From: Galeruca laticollis
Lineage: Eukaryota; Arthropoda; Insecta; Coleoptera; Chrysomelidae
Assembly (NCBI GenBank): GCA_963921935.1
Contig: OY998175.1
Coordinates: 179,959,262 to 180,023,261 of the forward strand
Direction: 5' to 3'
Length of the DNA: 64,000 nt
Shown: in pieces, positions 31,065-42,189 of the stretch
How the letters are laid out: each line of letters starts with the position of its first letter
Position numbering within the stretch: position 1 is the first letter of the stretch
Made by a program: the position numbers and the translations under genes
The notes under the pieces: generated by a model
The model's database searches: none
What the model saw: the letters and a program-made list of their open reading frames with translations, nothing else
Told to the model about the DNA's origin: nothing

Positions 31065-31704
31065 CACTCAATTTACATCTAGTGTGTACACCATACCCAC
31101 AGACAGTTCTAATTATTAGTTAACTTAGCTGTTTTAACCATATAAAAAGACGACATATAAGCTTGACTTTAATGATATCATTGATACCCTAATATTAAAG
31201 TTAGGCGTAAAAAATTCTGAAAACTTGAGTTTGAACTTTTTGAGAAGTTTCACTATGAATTAAATGTTTTAGCTCTCAATAAACAATTTTATCATCGAAA
31301 CTTTTTTGATTTCTCAATTTCCTGATGTTAAAATCCACCTTGAAAAAAACATGTTTATAGGCTGAGTGGTTTTAAATTGAGTGAAAAAATATTCATTTCT
31401 GAAAGGTCGGTAAACAACAATATACGACTAATTATGATAATAATAATTGTACTATATTTAGTTTAACGGTTAAAACGATATTTTGAGGTGTAAAAGAAAA
31501 TATACCACATAACAAACTACACATTGGCGTCATAGTTAGTGAGGTTATATAAAGCTTAGACATTATAATGTTATTTAAATTTATTTTCAAGATATTGTTG
31601 TTCAAATACTATTATTTTAAGTCTAGCAAATTGTTGCGTTTGGGAGAGGGGGCACGGCGAAATGCTTTGGACCCACGGGCGACAAATTCGTAAATATGAC
31701 CCTG

Positions 31705-31852
31705 GGTACAGCGTATAGCGTTAGAGCCTTGAAGTGCGAAATATTGACAATTATAGAAGATATAAAATAAAATTTAGAGCAATACAAAGTAAACAATGTA
31801 TAGTTGAAAGAGAAAAGACCAAGAACCAAAAGAACAAAGCTATATATATATA

Positions 31853-31907
<55 letters not shown>

Positions 31908-33734
31908 AACCAGATATCATACATATTAAAAGAATTCAGTTATGTAGGAATATTTTGCTTATATGAAAATGGATTGAAATTATGTAATTTAAGAAAACAT
32001 TATAGAAAGAAAACACCATTCATAATAAAAAGCATATAAATTAAAGATATATTAAATAATTAGTTTATAACAAAAATAAATAAAGAAATCACCTTAATAA
32101 CTGTACAAAACTAGAAAATGCCTAACAAATGTAGTGGAGAGAATTAAAGCTGCCCGAGATGATGAATGATTATTTGCTATAGCGTAGTCAGCTGTTCATC
32201 TGAAATAAAACAAATCTTAGTATAGTCAATTCATAATTATTTTCATTTTAAGTAGTTAAGTTATAAAGCATATACATATTTAAGAGAATAAGGAGAATAA
32301 GTTTCATAGATAAGTTAATAATGACATAGAGAAAAATTATATATCGCAAAGTAGAATAGATTTAGAGTCAATAGATAATAATTTGTTAATGAATTTAAAG
32401 AAATATTTGATAATACAGTATAGAATTAGTGTAAATAATTTAAAGCAAAGAATATAGAGAGGTTACATAAAAGAATTTATGTTCATAAATAAGTATAATT
32501 GTCACAGTAATAAATTGTCAAAAAAAAACTAGATATTGGACTATTAAAAGGTAATTATGTATATCACCAACTATAAAGTATTTATTTGATAAAAATTCAA
32601 GGAACTCTAAATAAAAACTTATAATGCCAAGTGGAATTTACATTAGTACATGTATAAAACTTTTTTGTAAGTGAAATAAATGTAAACATAATTCGACTGC
32701 TCAAAACAATATGTGATTGGTTTAAAAAAAAGTGACAGAACGAATTTCAATCAACGAAGAAAGAAACAAATTTATTTAAATAGTGACCTGATAAACAAAA
32801 TACTTGTTTGTGGGAAAAAAATGAGAATCTGCAGGGAAGCGTTAGTAGTTGGGAGTCGGCGTCGAGATAACAAGAGGCTGATGTAAAAGTGTTCCCGAAA
32901 TTTCATGAAAATTCCCAATGAACATGCTTAAACTTATGAATGACTGTTAAATACAATACTACTAATACTTACAAACAGTTATATCCAGTTTTCCTGGGAG
33001 AACAATCAATATTTCTCCTAATTATCTGTGTTGGAACTTCGATGGAGTATTCCTGGGTCCAGAGGTGTTCATCCTGATTCCAGAACTACAGGTCAGTGCT
33101 TATTTAAAATATTATTGGCCAATAAATAATAAGAGTTAAAACATCACAAACTCAAATCAGTGCATAATTTCATGAAATTAATAAACTTTGCAGCAATGAT
33201 CGATTTAAAAAAAAGAAAGAAAACGGACTTTATGTAGATAATTAATTAAACAAATCTTTAATACTAATTAAAAAGGCCTAATTCAATATAAATAAAGTTT
33301 ATACTTACGCTATTTTCTAATCTCATAAGAAAGATGCTTCATAAATTTTTCATGTAATATTTTCATGTGTATATAAATCTTATAATCTATTTCTTCCATA
33401 GCAATTTGTAATTTGTCTTGTATATGTCTATTTTTCAACATAAATTCTTTTATATATATAAAACCATCTCATTATATTCATCGACAAAAACTTTATGTTC
33501 ATCTAAACAGCACACAGATGCCACGCATCGTGAAAGTTCTGTTTGCTTCGCTCTGAATCACATGATGAGAGTTAAGCATGCGCACAGGATGGTATATAAA
33601 AATCAATAATATCATTTCGTAATCCATATAGGGGTCGCAATTTATAAATATTAAATTAAAAATTTTTCTTTAAAAAAATTAAATTCTTTAAAAAGTAAAG
33701 TGTTTCTTTTTATTTTATATAAGTGAAATATATC
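31705..33734. other. AT-rich interval, no supported gene
   Basis: Mostly AT-rich DNA without motifs. A (TA)n run is listed separately. One exon-like open segment (32984-33091) lies between an AAACAG acceptor-like and a CAG|GTCAGT donor-like site and reads FPGRTINISPNYLCWNFDGV; no family was recognised. Confidence 0.3.
31841..31905. repeat. (TA)n microsatellite
   Basis: About 30 TA dinucleotides with one TTTT interruption near 31855. It generates an Ile/Tyr-repeat ORF that is not a gene. Confidence 0.95.
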
Positions 33735-34125
33735 TACGGAAGCCAGGACTCAAAGAGAAAACAGGGTTTCATGCTCCCGAACCAATAATATAATTATTAC
33801 AAAAAAATAATAAACTATATCTAAATAAACAACTGAGCTAGCCACACAAAAATAAATCTCATATCTAAAAATAATAAATATAATATATATAAAAAAATTA
33901 GTATAATATATATATATATATATTATAATTATTAATTTTTTATTTATAATATTTATTTAAGAGTTTTGATATACAATATAGTTGTAGTCTTGATTTTGTT
34001 TGTATATTTGACTCACCTTCGGCTAGCTCCTAAAGAAGTTTTATTACTTTTTCTTTATTTTAAATTTATGTTATAGTCGGAGGCATGGAGACTCCTTCCT
34101 TTGAGTTCTGGACGCATAGACAAAC
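33735..34125. repeat. AT-rich imperfect inverted repeat (fold-back)
   Basis: Centred at about 33915 in (TA)n. The inner arms match as ATATAAAAAAATTAGTATAATAT versus its mirror. GAGCTAGCC (about 33835) mirrors GGCTAGCTC (about 34021), and GCCAGGACTCAAAGAG (33742) mirrors CCTTTGAGTTCTGGAC (34097). Arm identity is moderate. Probably an old MITE or fold-back element. Confidence 0.5.
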
Positions 34126-34544
34126 TGTGATCTACACTTGAATTATTATAATTACCTCAAATATTTCATTCCTCGATCAAGATATTTACCTCTGTTTTCC
34201 TATATTCAAATGTTATTGCAGAGAATGAATGAATTGAGTATCTTTTTATACATGTATAAAAATATTTAAATAAAAAAAATACCAACACTTTAGATATATT
34301 ATTTAATAAATTGTTGAGACCAAAGTTCAAATGCTTTTTACATCAAAAAAATTCCTACACCGCTCCTGTATTCTCTCCAGTCATGCGCACTGAGAATTCT
34401 AAACGATTGAGTCGGCGCATAGGAGAAGCGGACATTATATATGTAATACACAGTCAATGTTAGTTGTGTTGTTTGTGAGAATTTTAACATTTATTACTTC
34501 ATTAAAAATCATCAATACGTAATTCAAAATTGAACAATACAATT

Positions 34545-34937
<393 letters not shown>

Positions 34938-36791
34938 AGTTGGAGTAGGGCTCTTGGGTCTAGCATACTTCCATATTTGATAAAAAAAATTTAAGGGCGG
35001 GAGTGGGGGTGACTTTGTGAAATACTTTGATTTGATATTTTTTCACGGGAATGTATTGATGGATGATTATCTTTCATTTTATCCTAAATCAGTCATCCCC
35101 CACCCAACCACTAAGGGCGGGGGTGGGGATGACTTTGTAAAATAGTAATAAAAATAAATTATTGAATTTGGAATCAAATTGTACGTAGTTTTTTACGTAT
35201 ACACCTGGAATTTCATTTTGATGGCTTTTTTTTATAAAGTTATGCAAAAAAAATGTTATCAAAAAATTGATTATTCAATGGTGTAGAGCTCTCGGGTCTA
35301 GCATACTTCCATTTCCAATTTCACAGCAATGTATTGATGGATGATTATCTTCCATTTTAAACTGAATCAGTCATCCCCCACCCACCCCCTAAGGACGGGG
35401 GTGGGGGTGATTTTGTAAAATAGTCGTAAAAATAATTTTTGAATTTGGAATCAAATTCTACGTAACCTTTTACGTATACGCCTAAAATTTCATCTTGATA
35501 AATTTTTTTTATAAAGGTATTCAAAAAAATTGTTATCAAAAAATTGATTATTCAATGGTGTAGGGCTCTCGGGTCTAGCATACTTCCATATTTGATAAAA
35601 GAAAATGTTTTACGGGAATGTATTGATGGATGATTATCTTTCATTTTAACCTAAATCAGTCATCCCCCACCCACCCCCTAAGGGCGGGGGTGGAGGTGAT
35701 TTTGTAAAATAATCGTAAAAATGCTTTTTTGAATTTGGTTTCAAATTCTACGTAATCTTTTACGTATACACCTAAAATTTCATTTTGACAACTTTTGTTT
35801 ATAAAGATATGCAAGAAAAATGTTATCAAAAAATTGATTATTCAATGGTGTAGAGCTCTCGGGTCTAGCATACGTCCATATTTGATAAAAAAAATTTCAC
35901 GGAAATGTATTGTTGGATGATTATCTTCCATTTTAACCTAAATCAGTCATCCTCCACCCACCCCCTAAGGGCGGCGGTGGGGGTGACTTTGTAAATTAGT
36001 CGTAAAAATCGATTATTTTAAAAAAAAATGAAATCCCAACAACGTCATCGTTTTCATAGAATTTTTTTATATACGGTCCTAAATTTTCATAATTTGATCT
36101 TGAACTTGAATTTTTTCTCAGGTATTGACAAAATTTCAGAGAAAATGCGATGATTCTGGATATGAGGACACTCTGTGATATAAGAAACGGGAAGACATGA
36201 AGACATCATTTTCGGGATGCGTGAAATCTCAAAAAAACACATTCAAAAAAAATTTTCCCTCAGGGGTGGTCTTTTTGGGTATTTTTGGCAAAATGAAATT
36301 CCAACGACGTCATCGTTTTCCTTGAATTTTTTTATGTAGAAAAATTTTAAATTCAAGATAAGATTATGAAAATTCAGGACCGTACATAAAAAAATTCTAT
36401 GAAAACGATGGCGTCGTTGGAATTTCATTTTTTCGAATGATAATCAATTTTTACGACTATTTTACAAAGTCACCCCCACCCTCGCCCTTAGGGGGTGGGT
36501 CGAGGATAACTCATTTAGGAAGTTTGCTAGACCCGAGAGCTCTACACCATTGAATATTCAATTTTTTGATAAAATTTTTTTGCATAACTTTGCATAACAA
36601 GATGAAATTTTAGGTCGATACGTAAAAAATTTTTACGACTATTTTACATATTCACCCCCACCCCCGCCCTTAGGGATTGGGTGGGGGATGACTGATTTAG
36701 GTTAAAATGGAAGATAATCATGCATCAATACATTGCCGTGACTTTTTTTATCAAATATGGAAGTATGCTAGACCCAAGAGCCCTACTCCAA
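34938..36791. mobile_element. Fold-back element 1 built of ~300-bp units
   Basis: The left terminus GTTGGAGTAGGGCTCTTGGG (34938) is repeated in reverse complement at 36772-36791. About 3.5 units of 280-340 bp run in plus orientation (unit marker TCTAGCATACTTCC at about 34959, 35297, 35576 and 35871). After a central hairpin region (36000-36435), about 1.5 units run in minus orientation (GGAAGTATGCTAGACCC at about 36759, partial at 36522). Each unit has a GC-rich hairpin (CCCCCACCCACCCCCTTAGGGGCGGGGGTGGGGG-type) and an AT-rich remainder. No coding capacity. Confidence 0.85.
36026..36435. repeat. Central inverted repeat of fold-back 1
   Basis: AAATGAAATCCCAACAACGTCATCG...ACGGTCCTAAATTTTCAT (36027-36110) is mirrored by 36350-36434 (ATGAAAATTCAGGACCG...CGATGGCGTCGTTGG). 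A third, direct copy of the AAATGAAATTCCAACGACGT block is at 36292. Confidence 0.75.
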
Positions 36792-37532
36792 CCTGCAAAG
36801 TTGTATATATAAGAGTTTATCTAAATGCTTTATGGGAAATTGCTGTTTAGAGTGCTAAGAATAAATTTTTCAAATGTCCCTGAATAAGATTTTCTAGAAA
36901 CACTATTACAAAAATCAAAAAATCGCTAACTTCAAAAATAGTGAAATTAAACAAAATGTGTCATTTAACCTCTTAATTGTAATGCTTGTAAATAAAAATA
37001 AAATTAAGAAACAATATAGATTTAATATTATGATGTAACATTTAAAATATCAACAGGATAAACTAAAGAAAAAATGGAATACTATATAATTATTGTATAC
37101 AATACAGCCAAGTCAAATTGTTTTGTATATCAATCAATAATGTAAACCCTTCTCACAGAAAACAATAATCGTAAAATTGCATAATCTTCGCTTCAATTCA
37201 AAGTTAAATTATATACGAAATTATATAGGTACATTAAGATATTATATTCATAGTAGGTATAAACCAACTACAAATTAGAATAAATCGTGGGATAAATTAA
37301 AAAATATTACCACAATTTTTTGTCCCTGACTTTATTTTTGTACGACTACCAAAATTTTAAGAAAGAAATCGGTGAAGTACCAGATTTGCTATGATATTTC
37401 TCGAATTTCCACACTCTGCATACTCATTTATTTCCTGACATTACACACACTTTATTAAACATTTTATACTTAAATTGGCTTATAAGGGACTGATTAACCA
37501 AATAAAAAACGGCCACTTGTCATGTTAAATTT
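36792..37532. other. AT-rich interval, nothing assigned
   Basis: No ORF with recognised motifs. Confidence 0.3.
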
Positions 37533-38082
37533 TGGACTACAAAAAGTCGTGGCCTTGTTCTTGCGTCCAACCTTCTGCAGAATACACGGAAGCGCATTTC
37601 GCTTTTACTTCGATTTTCGAATGCATTGAGTCGCACTCCATTTCCGTTAGACCAGTTTTATAAAACTTATGATCTATTTGGCTTAGAGTAGGATAACTTG
37701 AGACAATTTGAAGGCACATAGCAGCGAAAATGGAATTTTTTGTTGGCCACCTCGCCCATCGGACATCATTCGAACCTCTTTAATATTTTGATGTGCTAGA
37801 ATGTAACCGTGAATATAGGAAGATATTTCAACTGATCCTCTTTTTCCTTGAGTTTCCTCGCAAACAACAGAGAATATCTTGGTTTGCAAAGCTGTAAACT
37901 GAAAAATTGTAGATGGTTCATATGCTCAAATAAAGGTTTTAACCTGCTGGATCTTTGGGTGTTGTAACAACTGCCTGTAGATCGAAATTTGAAGATAAAA
38001 CTTCCGTATTTTCCTTTACAATTTTTTTGTCGTCATCCTGGACTTTCGAGCTAATGGTTTTCTTTCTAAATATTCTCGACAT
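37533..38082 (-). pseudogene. Transposase-like protein with SDG-GGQ and MECDSMHS motifs, truncated two-exon copy
   Basis: On the minus strand the ATG at 38082 encodes MSRIFRKKTISSKVQDDDKK, then LSSNFDLQAVVTTPKDPA. A short intron-like gap (GTTAAAACC...TTCAGTTTACAG, about 37895-37945) is followed by TKIFSVVCEETQGKRGSVEI, SYIHGYILAH, EVRMMSDGRGGQQK and, in another frame, MCLQIVSSYPTLSQID, KFYKTGLTEMECDSMHSKIE. The order FDLQAV - (E)TQGKRGS - SD(G/T)xGGQN - HMECDSMHS occurs in a widespread multicopy insect family that looks like a DDE-type nuclease. I cannot name its superfamily. The YKRKL-type segment between the exons is missing. Confidence 0.55.
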
Positions 38083-38600
38083 TTTTTTTTCTCCTTTTAT
38101 TATTTCAATTTCTATCATTGTTTTTTGCTCTAATCACAAGACAACACTGATCTTGCAACGTGGAATACAGGACAGTGCAATGTTTTCTGGCATTTATGAA
38201 ATAATTTGCAGTTACAAAAGCGCGAAAATGTTACATTCACGATTATTTATAAAGTTCATCGAAAAAGATAATCGCGATACCGACAAATTCGCAAGCATCT
38301 AAATAATTGTTTGCAACGTCAGACACGCGAAAGTGGTACATTCAGATATATTGAATAATTGTTCGCAAAGCCAATAACGCAAAATTGTGAGTTTGTCATG
38401 GATAATATGGTTCATTTTAAGACTTATGGTGCACTTAGGTCAAAACGGCCAATTTTGCACATTCATGGTTTTGGCATTGGACCGACGATATTTGAAAGAT
38501 AAACATGTGTAAGAAATAAAACATTTCTAATGTCTACCATTTATTTGTTTTAAGTTCTTCAAATATATTTAGTGTAACCCCTTTTGTTTATTTAATCCAG
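38083..38600. other. AT-rich interval
   Basis: No gene was recognised. Confidence 0.3.
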
Positions 38601-38666
38601 TATTAGCCCAATTGCGGTACATCAGTAAGGAACTGGCTTAAGCATTGGTGGTACTCAACGTGTTAA
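38601..38666 (-). mobile_element. piggyBac-type MITE end (right terminus only)
   Basis: GGTACTCAACGTG followed by TTAA (38663-38666) matches the right terminus of the intact MITE at 44081-44386 (GCACTCAACGTG-TTAA). No partner left end was found upstream, so this is a truncated copy and its left limit is arbitrary. Confidence 0.5.
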
Positions 38667-38904
38667 ATCAGATATATTTTCACAAATTATTTATGTATCA
38701 AGCAGAGCTTTGTTAATATTTTTTGCTAAAGGAAATAAGGCATTTTATACAAAGCCGTTTTGATTCCCAGTAAGCAAAATAATTACTTGTTTTCCTCTCG
38801 AGCACAGCGCATTTATAAGACACAATTCAGTTAATTGTCGGCCTAACCGCATTAAACGACATCGTGAGTGTCAGACCACGGTTCATCTAAATAAACATAT
38901 TTCT

Positions 38905-39335
38905 ATACTTTCCCTATAATTTAAAATCTGACTGAAACAATTATGACATGACGAAGTACCACAATACGGGGCGATTCCATAACACGCATTGGACTATCTA
39001 ATTTTTTATACTTATCGTAAAACCACGCTCTATTAAAATTGGTCGAAGTGTTTCTAATGATGTATATTTAAAATATTCAAAACTCTTGCATTTTATTAAA
39101 AATAATTTTTAATGTTGAGACTTGATTTTCTTTGTACGTATTGTAAACCGTTCGTTGAATCACATCTTTAGATGAACTGTCTACCCGACGACTGACGATA
39201 AGCTTTCGTTTTATATCGTGTTCAGTCACAACACCTCGTTTAATTACTAAATAAATTGTGGAATAAGTAATTTTCGTTAACTTGCTTATTCTTTTAATTA
39301 TTTCATCTTGAGTTAAATTGACATACTTAGCTTTT
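38905..39335 (-). pseudogene. IS630/Tc1-type transposase, N-terminal HTH fragment
   Basis: Minus strand reads KYVNLTQDEIIKRISKLTKI, YSTIYLVIKRGVVTEHD, then VDSSSKDVIQRTVYNTYKEN, QVSTLKIIF. After stops come WFYDKYKKL and MESPRIVVLRHV. This is the helix-turn-helix and linker of an insect DDE_3-type transposase ('...LTGVSxxTVxRI..., ...VIRRKVxxFY..., ...RHDIVxxRHxYL'). The C-terminus of the same type is at 52778-53183, also on the minus strand. Fragmentary and inactive. Confidence 0.5.
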
Positions 39336-41126
39336 AAGCTTGATTACATATTTAAAATTACTTGTTGAAAATGAATATGCAAATCTCGATTTTCAAATTC
39401 CCGAAATTGTGTCTCATTGTTATTAATTAGAATTGCATTACTAAGATGTATTTCATCAATTACTTGGATAATATCATAACTTTGAATTACATTATTAGCA
39501 GGAATTTCATTGTTAATGTGAATTACCCCAAAAGGTCTCCAGAAAACCATTGCACAAAACAAATCAAAGACAACTGTATATAAAATAATTAAACCGCATT
39601 CAATAAAAATCTCCTGAAGAATATTGAGATATTAATCTGAAAACGGCGCGCGCTGTTGCTCTTTAAAAAAAATGTTATCTTCTTTTTCATAAAGTAATTA
39701 CGACCTATACTCCAACACCTCTGCCGACGACCGGCGATTTGAAGAATGCTTTTTAGCTACGTTGATATTCAAAAGTAAGATGAGCTTTCCGTAGCTTGTA
39801 AAAACTGACCACCGATATGTATTGATAAATTTATCGGTATTACTTAGTATCTACTTAAAGCGCTTATTAACGAAATATCGCAGTGCCCTGGTAAAATGAT
39901 ATTTTTTATACTGACTTTGGAAGAGGTATAAGTATTTTTCTAAAAAAGTCAATTAAAATTTGTTGTTCAAATCCACGCCACATAAACATTATTTCTGAAG
40001 GTACAGATCATCCCACCCAATTATTTCTTGCCATCATCGATAGATTATGATTTTTGGTCGAGTTATAACAATGCCAAGCGAGTCAAAAATTTTAGAAATC
40101 AAACCTAATATTTGTGTTTTAGTGAAAATATCTTAATTATGTTTATCACGGGTAACTACATACTCAAGGTCTTCTCCTATTGTATTCCAGAATATTCTCA
40201 ATGTTTTAGAACTATCATTTTCAATAAAAACGATCCCAGATTGATAGAAGAACTACCCTCCAAATTTTGTACCACACAATTCGAATTTCATTTTCTCAAA
40301 TTAAAACTTAATGTTTGAGAAATTTTCTTTGCTAAAATAATCAGTTCAGATTCCGACCTATACTTTTACATCTGGTTTATCCCAATTATTACTCGATATT
40401 TCTTTTAAAACAACGGGTCGCTATGAATGAGGCCGGACCTGCTCGGTATGTTACTAAAATTCTCTTATCTGTACGATTCTCGACCTTCTAAAGTCTCGCA
40501 AAAAAGGGTGCTTTTTGTTAGAGAAAAAAAGTTTAGTTTTCAAGCATGAAGATGTTTCTAGTTATTAATGTATAATTCGTTTGTGTACACAAATACACTG
40601 TAGTTTTTAGTTTATTAATTCAGTATTTTTCCTATATTAAATCAAACAGTAGTTAGTGCCCGACGTTGCGTTATATAAATGCTAAAAATTAGTCTCCAAA
40701 CTATTTGGGATGTATAAGAATCAGCTGGAACTGTTATACAAAAACAGTGTACCTATAATAAAGCTACATAGCATGATAAGGAGTTTTGAAATAGGTGATA
40801 TTTTATAATCGAGCACTGTTCCAACAGTTTCAACCCATACTTTCTGGAATCTATTCAAGCTGTTTTGAAATAACACTATTTATGGATTTCGATTAAAAAT
40901 TGCTGAACAACTGTTTATTTTATAGAAAATTCGATCTCACATTTGAGAATGTTGACTTTACTGAATACTGTGCTTATCTATTATAAAAAAGTTCCTAGTA
41001 TGTAGGTATGCATTTACTATAGATGAAGAGGGCCTTGCCAAAGTTTAAAATCGTGTTTGTTTACTATTTACGTTAACTAACTTAGAATTTTGAATACTAT
41101 TGAAATTAATAATTAAATTCAATTAA
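39336..41126. other. AT-rich interval, no supported gene
   Basis: Short ORFs at 39344-39562 (minus) and 40112-40318 (plus) were inspected. The first precedes the transposase fragment but shows no transposase motif; the second is unrecognised. Confidence 0.3.
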
Positions 41127-41280
41127 CTGTCTTGACTCTTACTTCGTGGAATCTACTCATATTACTGTTTTAAATGAAACTTATGTTTCTAGATAATTCC
41201 ACAATATATTGAAAAAATGTTAAAAATTCTAACAATTGTCAAATTTCTTAGAATTACGAATCTTCAGCTATATACAATAA
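41127..41280 (-). repeat. PLE terminal-repeat fragment
   Basis: TTGACTCTTACTTCGTGGAATC, GTTTTAAATGAAACTTATG and ATAATTCCACAATATATTG match 26510-26640. It ends before the hammerhead-like box. Confidence 0.8.
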
Positions 41281-41511
41281 TAATATGACTTGGGTGTAGA
41301 ATGTTAAAAGTTATAAATGATTAGATTGGAATCGCTCTATTCTAAAATTATCAATCGACTGTTGAAGCTCCTGTGAAAGTACTGTTGTTCTTATAGATAA
41401 TGCTAGGATTATTTTAAATATTCCGCTAAGGAAACCAGCAGATCAGTATCGGTTTGTAATAATTATATCTGTGAGATAACTGGACAATCCCAATAATAGT
41501 ATATTATTTTA

Positions 41512-41625
41512 TATGGAGGAAAAGTGATACTTTTCATGACGCGCTCGTGTTCAACAGTCGAACGGAGTGAGGCTGGTAATAGAGAGCAACTCATGAAAAG
41601 TAGCTTTTCCCCCAAATAAAATATG
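41512..41625. repeat. Inverted repeat pair around GAGGAAAAGTGATACTTTTCATGA
   Basis: ATATTATTTTATATGGAGG...AAAGTGATACTTTTCATGA (41497-41541) is mirrored by TCATGAAAAGTAGCTTTTCC...AAATAAAATAT (41592-41627). The core between the arms is GCGCTCGTGTTC...AACGGAGTGAG. Possibly part of the adjacent MITE. Confidence 0.55.
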
Positions 41626-41978
41626 CTGTTTTTTCTTCAAATGTCGACAAATTAATGCAAAAACGTCTCTTTTTGATAGTAATAATTTTTCAACATAATT
41701 GGGTTCGCAAGGCGGTTTAGACCGGTGTCGGTGAGTAGGAACAGGTTGTTGCTATAGTGATGTAACATAAAGCTGTCAGTGGACACTGTCAACAATATTA
41801 ATTTATTTTTTACAATTATTGCGTCTACGGCTGCTTTTCTATCTATGTTGCTATGATAACACTTTTCCCTCCGCTGGCGGGAAAGTGAAAACTAAAGCTC
41901 CGGCCGAGGAAAAATGAAACGCCTACACAGTCGAAAACTGACAGATTTACTGACGTTTGAAGAAAAAATAAGTTTTCT
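41626..41978. mobile_element. MITE-like element with ~30-bp TIRs
   Basis: CTGTTTTTTCTTCAAATGTCGACAAATT (about 41630) is mirrored by GACAGATTTACTGACGTTTGAAG...AAATAAG (41940-41975). The interior is noncoding and includes ACTTTTCCCTCCGCTGGCGGGAAAGTG. TSD not resolved. Confidence 0.45.
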
Positions 41979-42189
41979 TAGACTCTCTCAGAAAGTTTAA
42001 CTACACATAGTTACTTAAAAGTGTCCTCTAAATGTAGATTTTTTTCATTTCTTGCAGCACTAAATAGACTGTTAAAGATTGTATATAACATGTGATCCTA
42101 TTGTGGCCAACATTGAAGCGATCGTTTCTTATTAGATAACAGCAGCAATTTTCTTAAAATTGTTTTAAAAAACTGGAAATCATTAATGA

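Larger units (their letters stand above)
19936..31704 (+). mobile_element. ZMYM-type hAT transposon enlarged by nested insertions
   Basis: The left end CAGGGCCGGATTTAGG (19936) and right end ...TAAATATGACCCTG (31704) are inverted relative to each other. They are flanked by GGTATGGC (19928-19935) and GGTACAGC (31705-31712), an 8-bp duplication with two mismatches, as expected for hAT. The interior holds parts of a TTF/ZMYM-type transposase (23541-23872 and 28736-30740) separated by a Buster-type hAT. Other hAT remnants lie at 20188-23048 and a MITE at 30779-31064. Length without inserts would be roughly 3-4 kb. It is inactive. Confidence 0.75.

Noticed and set aside
31734..32039. Ile/Tyr-rich ORF
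   Set aside because: Translation of a (TA)n microsatellite.
32150..32215. Possible C/D box snoRNA (ATGATGA ... CTGA)
   Set aside because: The boxes are present, but the terminal stem does not pair and the motifs are short; chance is likely.
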